64,000 bases of DNA from Collinsella sp. AF25-2LB (GTDB lineage: Bacteria > Actinomycetota > Coriobacteriia > Coriobacteriales > Coriobacteriaceae), in the NCBI RefSeq assembly GCF_003458415.1, contig NZ_QRUF01000004.1, positions 70,451 through 134,450 on the forward strand, read 5' to 3'. The notes below the pieces were generated by a model. The model was not told where the DNA came from and did not search any database. It worked only from the letters and a program-made list of their open reading frames with translations. This document shows positions 25,372-33,993 of the stretch, piece by piece. Within the stretch, counting starts at the first letter, position 1; each line of letters begins with the position of its first letter. The position numbers and the translations under genes are program-made.

Positions 25372-28089
25372 ATGGAAACTGTCAGCAATTACACCGAAAC
25401 GCTCGAAAAGACCGTCCGCGACCTTCTCGAACGGCAGGAGGATCTGATCAGGACTGCCTTTACCGACCAGCTTACCGGGCTTGGCAACCGTGGCGGCTTT
25501 GCCCGTTCCCTCGAGGAGCTCTGGGAGCAGGACGCCCCCGTTACCATGGCGTTCATCGATATCGACAATCTCAAGCACTGCAACGACGTCTTTGGGCATG
25601 ACGAGGGCAACCGCTATATCTTGCAGGTAAGTCTCTATCTTAAGCTGTATATGAAGGTGGGCGAAGCGGCGTTTCGCATAGGCGGCGACGAGTTTGCCAT
25701 CCTATCTACGATTGCAACCGAGGACGACCTCGCCGAACGTCTGAAACACTGCCGAACGGTTCTGCTCAAAAACAACGATTCCGAGATGCCCCACTCGTTT
25801 AGCTACGGAGTGTCACATGCCGACCCCGCCCTGGGCGAAGCTTCCAATCGCATGACGCTCGATGCCGACCATCGCATGTACGACTACAAGCTACGTCATG
25901 CCATGCACCTCGATCGACGCAATATCACGCAAGTCCACGCCGACGACTTCGAAATAAGCGATCGTATTTTTGACGCCTTTTCGATGCTCAACGAGGGCCG
26001 TTATTTCTTTATCGAGAACTTGGACAAACATCGCACCCTTTGGTCACAAGGTGCCTTGCGCGATCTTGGCCTTCCCTCGGAGCACATAGACAACTGTCGC
26101 GATTACTGGAAAACGCGCGTCCATCCCGACGACCTTGAGGCCTGCATCAACGACATCGACCAAGTCTACAACGGCACCAAGCACCGTCGCGTCATGCAGT
26201 ATCGTGTGCGCAACGCCGTCGGCGACTACGTCCTTTGCCGTGCTCGCGGGTTTCGTATCGACGGCGACGGAAATGTCCCCTCGCTCTATGTCGGCGAGCT
26301 CGTCAACCACTCACTTGCCGAAACCGTCGACGCTGCCACAGGCCTCGGAACGCAGCGCATGCTGGTCAACGCCATCGACGCCTGCCGCCGCGATCGTTGC
26401 GAGACAGGGCTTATAGCGGTGCGCGTTCGTGGCACGACAAAACTCAACGAGCTCTACGGGGCCGAGGCTGTCGACAACATGCTTGCCGAATACGCAGGCC
26501 GCATGCTGTCGATCACCCGCGGCAGGAGCCGGGTCTACCGTTCACGAAGCGTCCAGTTCGTCGTGCTCAGCAACGAACTAGACCACGAGGCATTCGAGCA
26601 ACTGACCCGCCACCTTAAAGAAGCCGTTTTCGCTCCTGTTCGAATCGCAGGCGACACCATTACTCCCGTCTGCCTTGTCGTCCCGGCCTTTTACGAGCAC
26701 TTAACCCATCAAGCGACCGCCGTTTTAGGCGAACTCGACCGTCGCCTTCGCACGGCCGGCGGGCTTGTTCCCAACGACAGCCTCCCCATACCCGAGGCGG
26801 AGCGCAAAAGCGCCATAGCTGAACGTATCGACTCGCTCACGGGCCTCTATCGACCCAGCGAGTTTATGCGGCGCGCCAACGCATTTCTCGAGGCAAGGCG
26901 CAACGGCACCTGGTGCATCGCCACAGTCGACATGGGCCACATGCGCCTGTTTAATGAATGGCACGGCCAGGCCGAGGGCGACCGCGTACTCGCCGATGTG
27001 GGCACGGTCCTCAAGGACATCGAGAATGCCGATATGGGCGTCGCAGGGTACTGGGGCCAAGATGACTTTTGTGTACTCATCCCCTTTAAGCACATCACCG
27101 TCCATCAAATCTACAACCGCGTTCGCGAGGCCGTAGCCAGACATGATGACGGCGTAGGTTTTTGGCCGTCCATGGGCGTTTACCCCATCGACTCCAATGA
27201 GGAAATCACCATCGATGCGCAGGCAAAGGCCATGTTTACCAATCGACGCGCAAAAAACGACTTTAAGGAGCGCATTGCTATTTTCCGCCCCGCGGAGTAC
27301 GAGCGCGAAGTCGCGTTCCACCGCACGCTGACCGAATTCCAGTACGCGCTGTCAAATGGTCGCATCACGTACTATCTTCAGCCCCAGGTCGATATGGAAA
27401 CCGGCGAGATTATTGGCGCCGAAGCACTCACCCGCTGGATTGACAAGGACGGCTCTCTCATTTCGCCCACAACGTTTATCCCCGCACTCGAGGAAAGCGG
27501 CTTTGTAGTGACGCTCGACAAGTACATTTGGCAGGGTGTCGCCATATAGCTTCGCGAGCGTCTCGATCGCCGTCTTCGCGTGGTTCCGGTCTCGCTTAAT
27601 GTGTCGCGCGTGGATATCCTTGCCTGCGACGTTGCCGAACATATGGGGGCGCTCGCCGCCCAATACAACCTACCGCCCGAGCTCATGCGTATCGAGATCA
27701 CCGAGACGGCTTATACGGGAGAATCCGAGGCCGTGGATAAGCTGACCGCAGATCTGCACACCCGCGGCTTCTCGACCTATATGGACGATTTTGGCACCGG
27801 TCAGTCCACGCTCGCGATGCTCAAGAACGTCAACGTCGACGTCATCAAGCTCGACCGCACCTTTGTGCCCACCGACCGCGATCAAGGCCGCAGCACGCAA
27901 ATCATTTCATCGATGCTCGAAATGGCGCAGTCGCTCCATCTGCCCGTCGTGGTCGAAGGCGTCGAGACAAATGAGCAGGCAAACATGCTACGACAAATGG
28001 GCGCCCGCTACGCTCAGGGCTTCCTCTACTACCGCCCCATGCCTGCGAAGGATTTTGAGGCATTGCTCGATGGTGGCAATAACAACTGA
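25372..28089 (+). pseudogene. GGDEF-EAL c-di-GMP protein interrupted by an in-frame amber codon
   Basis: The reading frame encodes a 905-codon protein with one TAG at 27547-27549. Residues 30-170 form an intact GGDEF (DQLTGLGNRGGF, FRIGGDEFAIL), followed by a PAS-like region (about 205-315), two degenerate GGDEF-like domains (the second with WGQDDFCVL instead of GGDEF), and an EAL domain from about 646. EAL begins intact (GAEALTRW, about 686). The stop falls at codon 726, and coding continues in the same frame with all later EAL motifs: LNVSRVD, RIEITETAY, DDFGTGQS, IKLDRTF and VVEGVET. The 725-residue product could make c-di-GMP but not cleave it. It could be a nonsense mutation, a sequencing error or read-through. 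Confidence 0.85.
27550..28089 (+). pseudogene. Detached C-terminal half of the EAL domain
   Basis: These 179 codons continue the frame of the preceding gene after the amber codon. They carry the metal-binding and catalytic residues of the c-di-GMP phosphodiesterase (ITE, DDFGTG, K of IKLD, E of VVEGVE). No ribosome site is seen right at its start, so independent translation is unlikely. Its clean conservation suggests the stop is recent or tolerated. Confidence 0.7.
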
Positions 28090-28147
28090 TACGCTCGCGC
28101 GCAAAACGCCACCGTCGAAGGGGGCATTTGTCTCCATTAGCTAACTT

Positions 28148-28178
28148 ATATCCCCAATTCAAACCGAATTGGGGATAT
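28148..28178. promoter_or_regulatory. Perfect 13-bp hairpin in the leader of the second GGDEF gene
   Basis: ATATCCCCAATTC (28148-28160) and GAATTGGGGATAT (28166-28178) flank a 5-base loop, 38 bases before the start codon at 28217. It lacks a T-run. It may be an operator, a leader hairpin or a weak terminator for the upstream gene. Confidence 0.55.
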
Positions 28179-28216
28179 GATACAAACCGTTGTTCCGCCC
28201 AAGGAGGTTATCCATC

Positions 28217-29746
28217 ATGAACGAGTCATATCGCCTGGGCGAGCAATCGATTATTGCCTATCTTCAGCGACTTGCGAACGGCGTCTCGACCGCCGAACTC
28301 GATGTTGCCGCGCTGCCTGCTGAGCTACGCGCCGTTGGTGAGCAACTGCAAAAGACGCATGCCATCCTGCAACAAGAGCGCCAGCTGCTTGAGCGCAACG
28401 CCTATATCGATCCGCTCACCAACTTGGGCAACCGCAACGGATTCGACCGTCACGTCGAGCAACTCTGGCGCAAAGGCGACCCCTTCACCTGCGCCTATAT
28501 TGACATCGACCATCTCAAGCATTGCAACGATAGGTTTGGCCACGCCGAAGGCAATCGCTATATTCTGAGCATCTGCCGCACGCTCTCCGAAACCATGGAG
28601 CACGATGAGATGCTGTTCCGTATCGGTGGAGACGAGTTTGTGCTCATCTCGCCCTCCGCAAACGAGATTGAACTCGAGCAGCGCTTGGAGCAGGTACGTA
28701 CCAGGCTGATCGAGGCGAGCTCAGGTGGCAAGGCGCCCATGATCGGCAGCTTTAGCTTTGGCTGCTCGCGCGTCGATCCACTTGCTGGCGACACGCGTCG
28801 CCAGATGACGATGGATGCCGATCGCAAGATGTATCGCTATAAGCTTATGCATCGTGTGCAGCAACCGAAAGACGATGACGCGCCGCAACGCCCAATCGTC
28901 GATCAGCTTCCCTGCAACGACCGGGTGTTCCAAGCGATCTCCATGAGCTCCGAGACGCGCTATCCGTTTATCCTCAATCTCGATACGGGAGAATCGCAAT
29001 GGTCGGTTAACGCCGTGCGCGATTTTGACCTGCCCTCCCAGCACCCTTTTAACTCACTCGACATGTGGCTCGCCCGCGTTCATCCCGAGGACCGCGACAA
29101 CGTACGTGCCGAGCTCGACATGGTGATAAACGGCACATGGCACTTCCACTACATGCAGTATCGCGTAATGGATGCCACCGGAAAATACGTGCTTTGCGAC
29201 TGCACGGGCTACCGCTTGGACGGCACCGATACCGAGCCCGGCATGTATGTGGGCATTATCATCAACCGAAGCTTGGCAGATACGACCGATTCCGTGACCG
29301 GCTTGGGCGATATTCACGCCCTGGTCAACGCCATTGGAGAGATGCGCCGCGTGGCGCGCGAGGCAGGCTTTATTGCCATTAAGGTCGACGATATCGCCGA
29401 AGTCAATGCCCGCTTTGGATTCGATGCAGGCGACCGCGTGCTCGCCGAAAGCGCCGCCTGCCTCATGGACTGTTCGCGCGGCAAGGGTCGCTTGTTCCGC
29501 TCGACGGGACCAATGTTCGTGGCGCTTTTCGATGAGCTCGGCCCCGAGGCAATCGACGAGCTCGCAAACGAAATCGAACGATTCCTGGGTTCTCCCGTGC
29601 TCATCGGCTCGCTTGAATATCAGCCGCCCATTCGTGTGGCGACGCTTCATCTGGACGCTGTCAATCGACAGCCCGTTTCCATTTTGAACGAGCTCAAAGC
29701 GTTGCTCGGTAAAGCCGTGCAGGTGCCAGGTACCAAACTGGATTAG
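28217..29746 (+). CDS. Diguanylate cyclase with PAS-like and degenerate GGDEF domains
   Basis: A 509-residue cytosolic protein. An N-terminal helical segment precedes an intact GGDEF (about 65-200: IDPLTNLGNRNGF, AYIDIDHLKHCND, FRIGGDEFVLIS), then a PAS-like region (about 240-350) and a degenerate GGDEF (about 355-480: DSVTGLGDIHALVNA, then STGPMFVALFD at the active-site position). The order matches the first two-thirds of the interrupted gene just upstream, so they are tandem paralogues. AAGGAGG 9 bases upstream fixes the start. It should synthesise c-di-GMP; the PAS-like part may sense a signal. Confidence 0.88.
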   Translation: MNESYRLGEQSIIAYLQRLANGVSTAELDVAALPAELRAVGEQLQKTHAILQQERQLLERNAYIDPLTNLGNRNGFDRHVEQLWRKGDPFTCAYIDIDHLKHCNDRFGHAEGNRYILSICRTLSETMEHDEMLFRIGGDEFVLISPSANEIELEQRLEQVRTRLIEASSGGKAPMIGSFSFGCSRVDPLAGDTRRQMTMDADRKMYRYKLMHRVQQPKDDDAPQRPIVDQLPCNDRVFQAISMSSETRYPFILNLDTGESQWSVNAVRDFDLPSQHPFNSLDMWLARVHPEDRDNVRAELDMVINGTWHFHYMQYRVMDATGKYVLCDCTGYRLDGTDTEPGMYVGIIINRSLADTTDSVTGLGDIHALVNAIGEMRRVAREAGFIAIKVDDIAEVNARFGFDAGDRVLAESAACLMDCSRGKGRLFRSTGPMFVALFDELGPEAIDELANEIERFLGSPVLIGSLEYQPPIRVATLHLDAVNRQPVSILNELKALLGKAVQVPGTKLD

Positions 29747-29820
29747 CACCGCGCCCGCACCGCCTCCCCCATCGTGCGATAATCCTCTGCAGAAGTCACC
29801 AACAGCAGAGGGAGTTTGTG

Positions 29821-30444
29821 ATGAAGGTTCTTTTGGTCAATGGCAGTCCCAAGGCAAACGGCAATACCGCCCGCGCACTCGCCGAGGTCTCCGAGCAACT
29901 CAACGCCGAGGGCATCGATACCGAGGTGTTCCAGCTGGGCGCCAAGCCCATTCGCGACTGCATCGGTTGCGGCCAGTGCGGCAAGCTTGGCGGTCGCTGC
30001 ACCTTTGACGACGACGTGGTGAACGAGCTCATCGCTGCCGCCGAGCAGGCAGATGGCTTTGTCTTTGGCTCCCCCGTCTACTATGCGCATCCCAGCGGAC
30101 GCATCCTCTCAGCCCTCGATCGCGCCTTCTATGCAGGCGGGCATGCCTTTGAGCACAAGCCCGGCGCCGCGGTCGCCGTCGCCCGTCGCGGCGGCACGTC
30201 GACCACGTTCGATGTGCTCAACAAGTACTTCACCATTAAGCAAATGCCTGTGGTTGCCTCCACCTACTGGAACAACGTGTTTGGCCGCGTGCCCGGCGAC
30301 GCCGATGGGGATGCCGAGGGCCTTGCCACCATGCGAAACATCGGCAAAAACATGGCCTGGCTCCTGCGCTGTATCGAGGCAGGACAGGCCGCCGGTATCA
30401 ACGCACCCGAGGCAGATCGAGCAACGACCAACTTCATTCGATAG
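29821..30444 (+). CDS. Flavodoxin-fold NAD(P)H-dependent FMN reductase family protein
   Basis: The 207-residue protein starts with KVLLVNGSPKANGNTARAL, the FMN-phosphate loop of this family. CIGCGQCGKLGGRC holds four Cys as in iron-sulfur flavoproteins, and FGSPVYYAHPSGRILSALDR is the flavin-ring contact. It likely moves electrons through FMN, possibly a 4Fe-4S centre. The start at 29821 is 6 bases from AGAGGGAG. An ArsC-like gene follows 11 bases later, so the two are cotranscribed. Confidence 0.88.
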   Translation: MKVLLVNGSPKANGNTARALAEVSEQLNAEGIDTEVFQLGAKPIRDCIGCGQCGKLGGRCTFDDDVVNELIAAAEQADGFVFGSPVYYAHPSGRILSALDRAFYAGGHAFEHKPGAAVAVARRGGTSTTFDVLNKYFTIKQMPVVASTYWNNVFGRVPGDADGDAEGLATMRNIGKNMAWLLRCIEAGQAAGINAPEADRATTNFIR

Positions 30445-30455
30445 AGCGGCGGAGC

Positions 30456-30797
30456 ATGAATATCCAGATTTTTGGAACCAAAAAGTCTTTCGATACCAAG
30501 AAGGCCCAGCGCTATTTTAAGGAGCGCCGCATTAAGGTGCAGTTTATTGACCTTAGGGAAAAGGAGATGAGCAAGGGCGAGCTCACGAGCGTGATGCAGG
30601 CGGTCGGCGGCATCGACAAGCTGCTCAACCCCAAGGCCAAGGACGAGGAGACGCTCGCGCTCATCCAGCACCTCACCCCTAGCCAGCGCTTCGACAAACT
30701 GCTCGAAAACCAGCAGGTTCTAGCCGAGCCCATCGTGCGCAACGGCAAAAAGGCCACCGTCGGTTATTGCCCCGATGTATGGGGAGCCTGGGAGTAG
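30456..30797 (+). CDS. Spx/ArsC-family protein without the catalytic cysteine
   Basis: A 113-residue thioredoxin-fold protein of the ArsC/Spx/YffB family: MNIQIFGTKKSFDTKKAQRY at the start, LTPSQRFDKLLEN in the middle and PIVRNGKKATVGYCPDVW at the end. In active ArsC and Spx the first loop has Cys (often CxxC); here that position reads KKSFDTKK, with Ser11 in place of Cys. It therefore cannot act as a thiol reductase in the usual way. The only Cys is near the C-terminus. Cotranscribed with the flavodoxin-like gene. Confidence 0.85.
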   Translation: MNIQIFGTKKSFDTKKAQRYFKERRIKVQFIDLREKEMSKGELTSVMQAVGGIDKLLNPKAKDEETLALIQHLTPSQRFDKLLENQQVLAEPIVRNGKKATVGYCPDVWGAWE

Positions 30798-30883
30798 CCT
30801 GTGTTATTTGCCGGCGCGTGGGTATAAGAGCAGGCGTTTGGCATAAGATTCAACTGTAAGCCATGTCTAACAAAGGAGGGCAC

Positions 30884-32014
30884 ATGCCCAACAAACCCGT
30901 GAAGATCATCATGCTTACCGGATACCTCGGTGCCGGCAAGACCACGCTGCTCAACCACATCCTCGCTAACGACGGCGGCATCCGCGCCGCCGTGATCGTC
31001 AACGATATCGGCGAGATCAATGTCGACGCCAGCCTTATCGCCGACGGCGGCCTTTCCGAGACCGACGACCTCATCCCGCTCACCAACGGCTGCATCTGCT
31101 GCACGCTTTCGGACGACCTGGCCAACCAGCTGCAGGGCATTGCCGATTCGGGCAAGTTCGACTACATCATCATCGAGGCATCGGGTATTTGCGAGCCTAT
31201 CCCCATCGCCTACACCATCTCGAGCTTCTGCGACGAGGCCAAGGTGGGCGGCGAGCCCAAGCTCGCGCTCGACAACATCGTGGCCGTGGTCGACTGCGCC
31301 CGCATGTACGACGAGTTCAACGGCGGTCGCGACCTGCTGGCTGAGGATATCGACGAGGACGACATCGAAAGCCTGCTCATCCAGCAAATCGAGTTCTGCT
31401 CCACGCTGATCCTTAACAAGACCGATACCGTAACGCCCGAGCAGATCGCCGAGCTCAAGGCCATCGTGCGCAGCCTGCAGAAGGACGCCGTGATCGTCGA
31501 GGCCCAAAACGGCGAGGTCCCCATGGAGGAGCTGCTCGATACCGACCGCTTCGACTTTATGCGCGCCTACAACTCCGCCGCCTGGATCGAGGCCATGGAG
31601 CATCCCGAGGAGCACGACGACCCTGAGGTGCTCGAGTACGACATCGAGACCTTTGTGTACTCGCGCCGCAAGCCGTTTGACCTGCAGAAGTTCACCGATT
31701 TTGTTGAGCAGGAGTGGCCCGACGAGGTCATCCGCGTCAAGGGTCCGCTGTGGCAGACCGGCGATCCGGACATGTGCTACATGTTCGAGCAGGCCGGCCA
31801 CCAGATGCGCCTGATGGAGAACGGTCTGTTCGTTGACTCTGCGCCCGAGGGCGAGAAGCAGAAGATTATCGACGAGAACCCCGAGATCATGCAGATTTGG
31901 GACGACGAGACGGGCGACCGCATGACAAGCCTGTGCATCATCGGCCGTCACATGGACAAGGATGCGCTCATCGCCTCCCTCGATGCCTGCCTGACCGACT
32001 GGCACCGCGCCTAG
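30884..32014 (+). CDS. CobW/COG0523-family GTPase (metal chaperone type)
   Basis: A 376-residue G3E GTPase. The P-loop is LTGYLGAGKTTLLNHI, the Walker B/switch area includes VNDIGEINVDA, the metal site is GCICCTLSDDL (CxCC), and the guanine motif is LNKTDTV. The C-terminal CobW domain follows from about 240. Such proteins insert or allocate zinc, cobalt or iron. No metal transporter is adjacent, so the metal is unknown. The start at 30884 follows AGGAGG; an in-frame ATG 21 bases upstream lacks a site. Confidence 0.9.
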   Translation: MPNKPVKIIMLTGYLGAGKTTLLNHILANDGGIRAAVIVNDIGEINVDASLIADGGLSETDDLIPLTNGCICCTLSDDLANQLQGIADSGKFDYIIIEASGICEPIPIAYTISSFCDEAKVGGEPKLALDNIVAVVDCARMYDEFNGGRDLLAEDIDEDDIESLLIQQIEFCSTLILNKTDTVTPEQIAELKAIVRSLQKDAVIVEAQNGEVPMEELLDTDRFDFMRAYNSAAWIEAMEHPEEHDDPEVLEYDIETFVYSRRKPFDLQKFTDFVEQEWPDEVIRVKGPLWQTGDPDMCYMFEQAGHQMRLMENGLFVDSAPEGEKQKIIDENPEIMQIWDDETGDRMTSLCIIGRHMDKDALIASLDACLTDWHRA

Positions 32015-32054
32015 GTTTATCCAAGCGGGCATTTTTCCGCCTACGTAACCGCCA

Positions 32055-32088
32055 AACCACCACGAAGGTGCCCTTCGTGGTGGTTTTT
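32055..32088 (+). terminator. Intrinsic terminator after the CobW gene
   Basis: AACCACCACGAAGG (32055-32068) pairs with CCTTCGTGGTGGTT (32072-32085), followed by TTT. Loop of three bases. Confidence 0.9.
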
Positions 32089-32109
32089 CGTTCTGAGCCA
32101 AGGAGATTC

Positions 32110-32709
32110 ATGTTCAATATCGTGCTGTATGCGCCCGAGATTCCGGCCAATACGGGCAATATCGGCCGTACCTGCGTGGTCACCGGTGCCCATCTGCATC
32201 TGGTGGAGCCGCTGGGGTTTTCCCTCGATGACAAGACGGTACGTCGCGCCGGTCTGGGCTACTGGCAAAATTTGGACGTGACGACCTATGCCGGCTGGGA
32301 GGATTTCCTTGCGCGCAACGGCCTCTCCCCCGCCGATGGCCATCTGCATCTGCTGACCAAAAAGGCACGCCGCACCTATGCGCAAAGCACCTACCGCGAC
32401 GGTGACTATTTGGTCTTTGGCAGCGAGAGCTCGGGCATTCCCGAGCCACTGCTTGCCGCGGCGCCCGAGCGCTGCGAGCGCATCCCGATGCTGCGCGATT
32501 GTGACTCACTCGATAACGCCGAGGCCTGGGAAGCTCACGAGGAATCGCTCGGACATACCGAGGACAGCCACGAGACCATCCTTCAGCAGGATATCTGCGG
32601 CAACTTCGTCAACCCGGACGACTACCGCATCAGCGCACTCAACCTCTCCAACAGCGCCGCCATCGTCCTCTACGAAGCCCTACGCCAAACAGGCTTTCCG
32701 GGAATGTGA
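32110..32709 (+). CDS. trmL: tRNA (cytidine(34)-2'-O)-methyltransferase
   Basis: TrmL methylates the wobble ribose of certain leucine tRNAs. The 199-residue SPOUT protein has VLYAPEIPANTGNIGRTC at the start, YLVFGSESSGIPEPLL (knot loop) and ISALNLSNSAAIVLYEALRQ at the end, the trefoil-knot AdoMet site. AGGAGA precedes the ATG at 32110. About 30 acidic residues (EESLGHTEDSHETI) near the C-terminal third are an insertion relative to short TrmL. Its stop codon lies inside a hairpin. Confidence 0.92.
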   Translation: MFNIVLYAPEIPANTGNIGRTCVVTGAHLHLVEPLGFSLDDKTVRRAGLGYWQNLDVTTYAGWEDFLARNGLSPADGHLHLLTKKARRTYAQSTYRDGDYLVFGSESSGIPEPLLAAAPERCERIPMLRDCDSLDNAEAWEAHEESLGHTEDSHETILQQDICGNFVNPDDYRISALNLSNSAAIVLYEALRQTGFPGM

Positions 32710-32735
32710 CAAAGGGACTGACCCTTTGTCACATT
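32703..32735. repeat. Extragenic palindrome, family B, copy 1, across the trmL stop
   Basis: AATGTGACAAAGGG (32703-32716) and CCCTTTGTCACATT (32722-32735) are perfect complements with a 5-base loop. The TGA stop of trmL lies in the left arm. Related hairpins are at 33961-33990 and 37690-37714. Confidence 0.8.
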
Positions 32736-32853
32736 CAAGCGCCACGCCGACGGCACACACGCCTAATTGATGCTCTAGATAAAGAGCCATCACTTTTAAT
32801 CAGAATTAACTAAAGTAAAATGAAGTTAAACGGCGGTGTGAAAGGAGAGCCTT

Positions 32854-33954
32854 GTGAAATATCTCGAGAACCCATTTACCCCCAGTTTTGGTGAGGTTCC
32901 TGCCCATCTCGCTGGCAGACAACAGATTATTCGGGATTTGGACCGTGCCTTCTTGAGCCAGCGCAGGCGCCCAGAATTAACATCGATCTTCTCAGGCGCG
33001 CGTGGAACCGGTAAAACCGCTCTCATGTCGTCGCTCGCGACAAGGGCGGAATCCCACGGCTGGATTGCCGTAAAGACGACCGCGCTCCCGGGAATGCTTG
33101 AGGAAATCGAGCTCGGGGCGAAACGTGCTGCCGGCCATCTTATCGACCCGTCCAACCACTTCGAAGTCACCGGTCTCGGAATTGCACCGCTCGGCAGCAT
33201 CGAGGTCAATCGCGTTCACGATGCCTCAACCTGGCGTTATCGCATGAGCGACATCATCGACCAGCTCAACGAGGCGGGCACCGGTCTGCTCGTCACGGTT
33301 GACGAGGTGGACCCGACACTCAACGAGATGATTCAGCTCGCAGCGACGTATCAGCACTTTGTGACCGATGGGAAACGCGTCGCCCTGCTCATGGCGGGAC
33401 TTCCCAACAACGTATCGACGCTACTGAACCACAAGACGGTCTCGTTCCTTCGCCGCGCCCAACAATATCATCTGGGCCGCATTGCCGACTATGACGTGCG
33501 CGAGGCCTTGATTCGCACAATCCAGGAAAACGATCGCCTGGCAGATGCTGAGGGAATCGATCGAGCCGTTCGCTCGATCTCTGGTTTTCCCTTCCTATTG
33601 CAACTCGTAGGCTACCGTGCCTGGGACCTCACAAGCGATTCGAAGGAGATCTCGTCACGCGACTTTGACCTGGGAATCAAAATCGCGCGCGACGAGATGG
33701 ACGACCGAATCCTCGCGGCAACCTATCGGGAACTCACGGCAGAGGACAAGCGATTCCTCATCGCCATGCTCGATGACGAGGAAGAGTCCACCACCGCTGA
33801 CCTTGTCGAGCGCCTTAAGCGTTCGCCGCAGCAGGTCTCCCGCTACCGACGCCGCATGATAGACGCCGGCATCATCGGGGAGCGAGGACGAGGGCTCGTC
33901 GCATTTGAATTGCCATTCTTCCGCGACTATCTCGCAGCTCAATGCGTGAAATAG
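32854..33954 (+). CDS. AAA+/STAND-type ATPase with C-terminal winged helix (orphan ATPase 1)
   Basis: The 366-residue protein has Walker A GARGTGKTALMSSL (about 49-62), Walker B GLLVTVDEVDP (about 145-155), a sensor region ALLMAGLPNN and arginine-rich SFLRRAQQYHLG, then a winged-helix-like end (LVERLKRSPQQVSRYRRRMI). The layout recalls Cdc6/ORC-like and MalT-type ATPases often labelled only 'ATP-binding protein'. GAAAGGAGAG precedes its GTG/ATG start region. It stands between two family B hairpins. The gene at 36500-37618 is a divergent relative. Function unknown. Confidence 0.85.
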   Translation: MKYLENPFTPSFGEVPAHLAGRQQIIRDLDRAFLSQRRRPELTSIFSGARGTGKTALMSSLATRAESHGWIAVKTTALPGMLEEIELGAKRAAGHLIDPSNHFEVTGLGIAPLGSIEVNRVHDASTWRYRMSDIIDQLNEAGTGLLVTVDEVDPTLNEMIQLAATYQHFVTDGKRVALLMAGLPNNVSTLLNHKTVSFLRRAQQYHLGRIADYDVREALIRTIQENDRLADAEGIDRAVRSISGFPFLLQLVGYRAWDLTSDSKEISSRDFDLGIKIARDEMDDRILAATYRELTAEDKRFLIAMLDDEEESTTADLVERLKRSPQQVSRYRRRMIDAGIIGERGRGLVAFELPFFRDYLAAQCVK

Positions 33955-33960
33955 AAGTCA

Positions 33961-33990
33961 ATGCGACAAAGGGGTGCCCCTTTGTCGCAT
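33961..33990. repeat. Extragenic palindrome, family B, copy 2
   Basis: ATGCGACAAAGGGG (33961-33974) and CCCCTTTGTCGCAT (33977-33990) are perfect complements with a 2-base centre. It lies between the convergent stops of ATPase 1 (33954) and the UvrA-like gene (33994), and may terminate both. Confidence 0.8.
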
Positions 33991-33993
33991 CGC

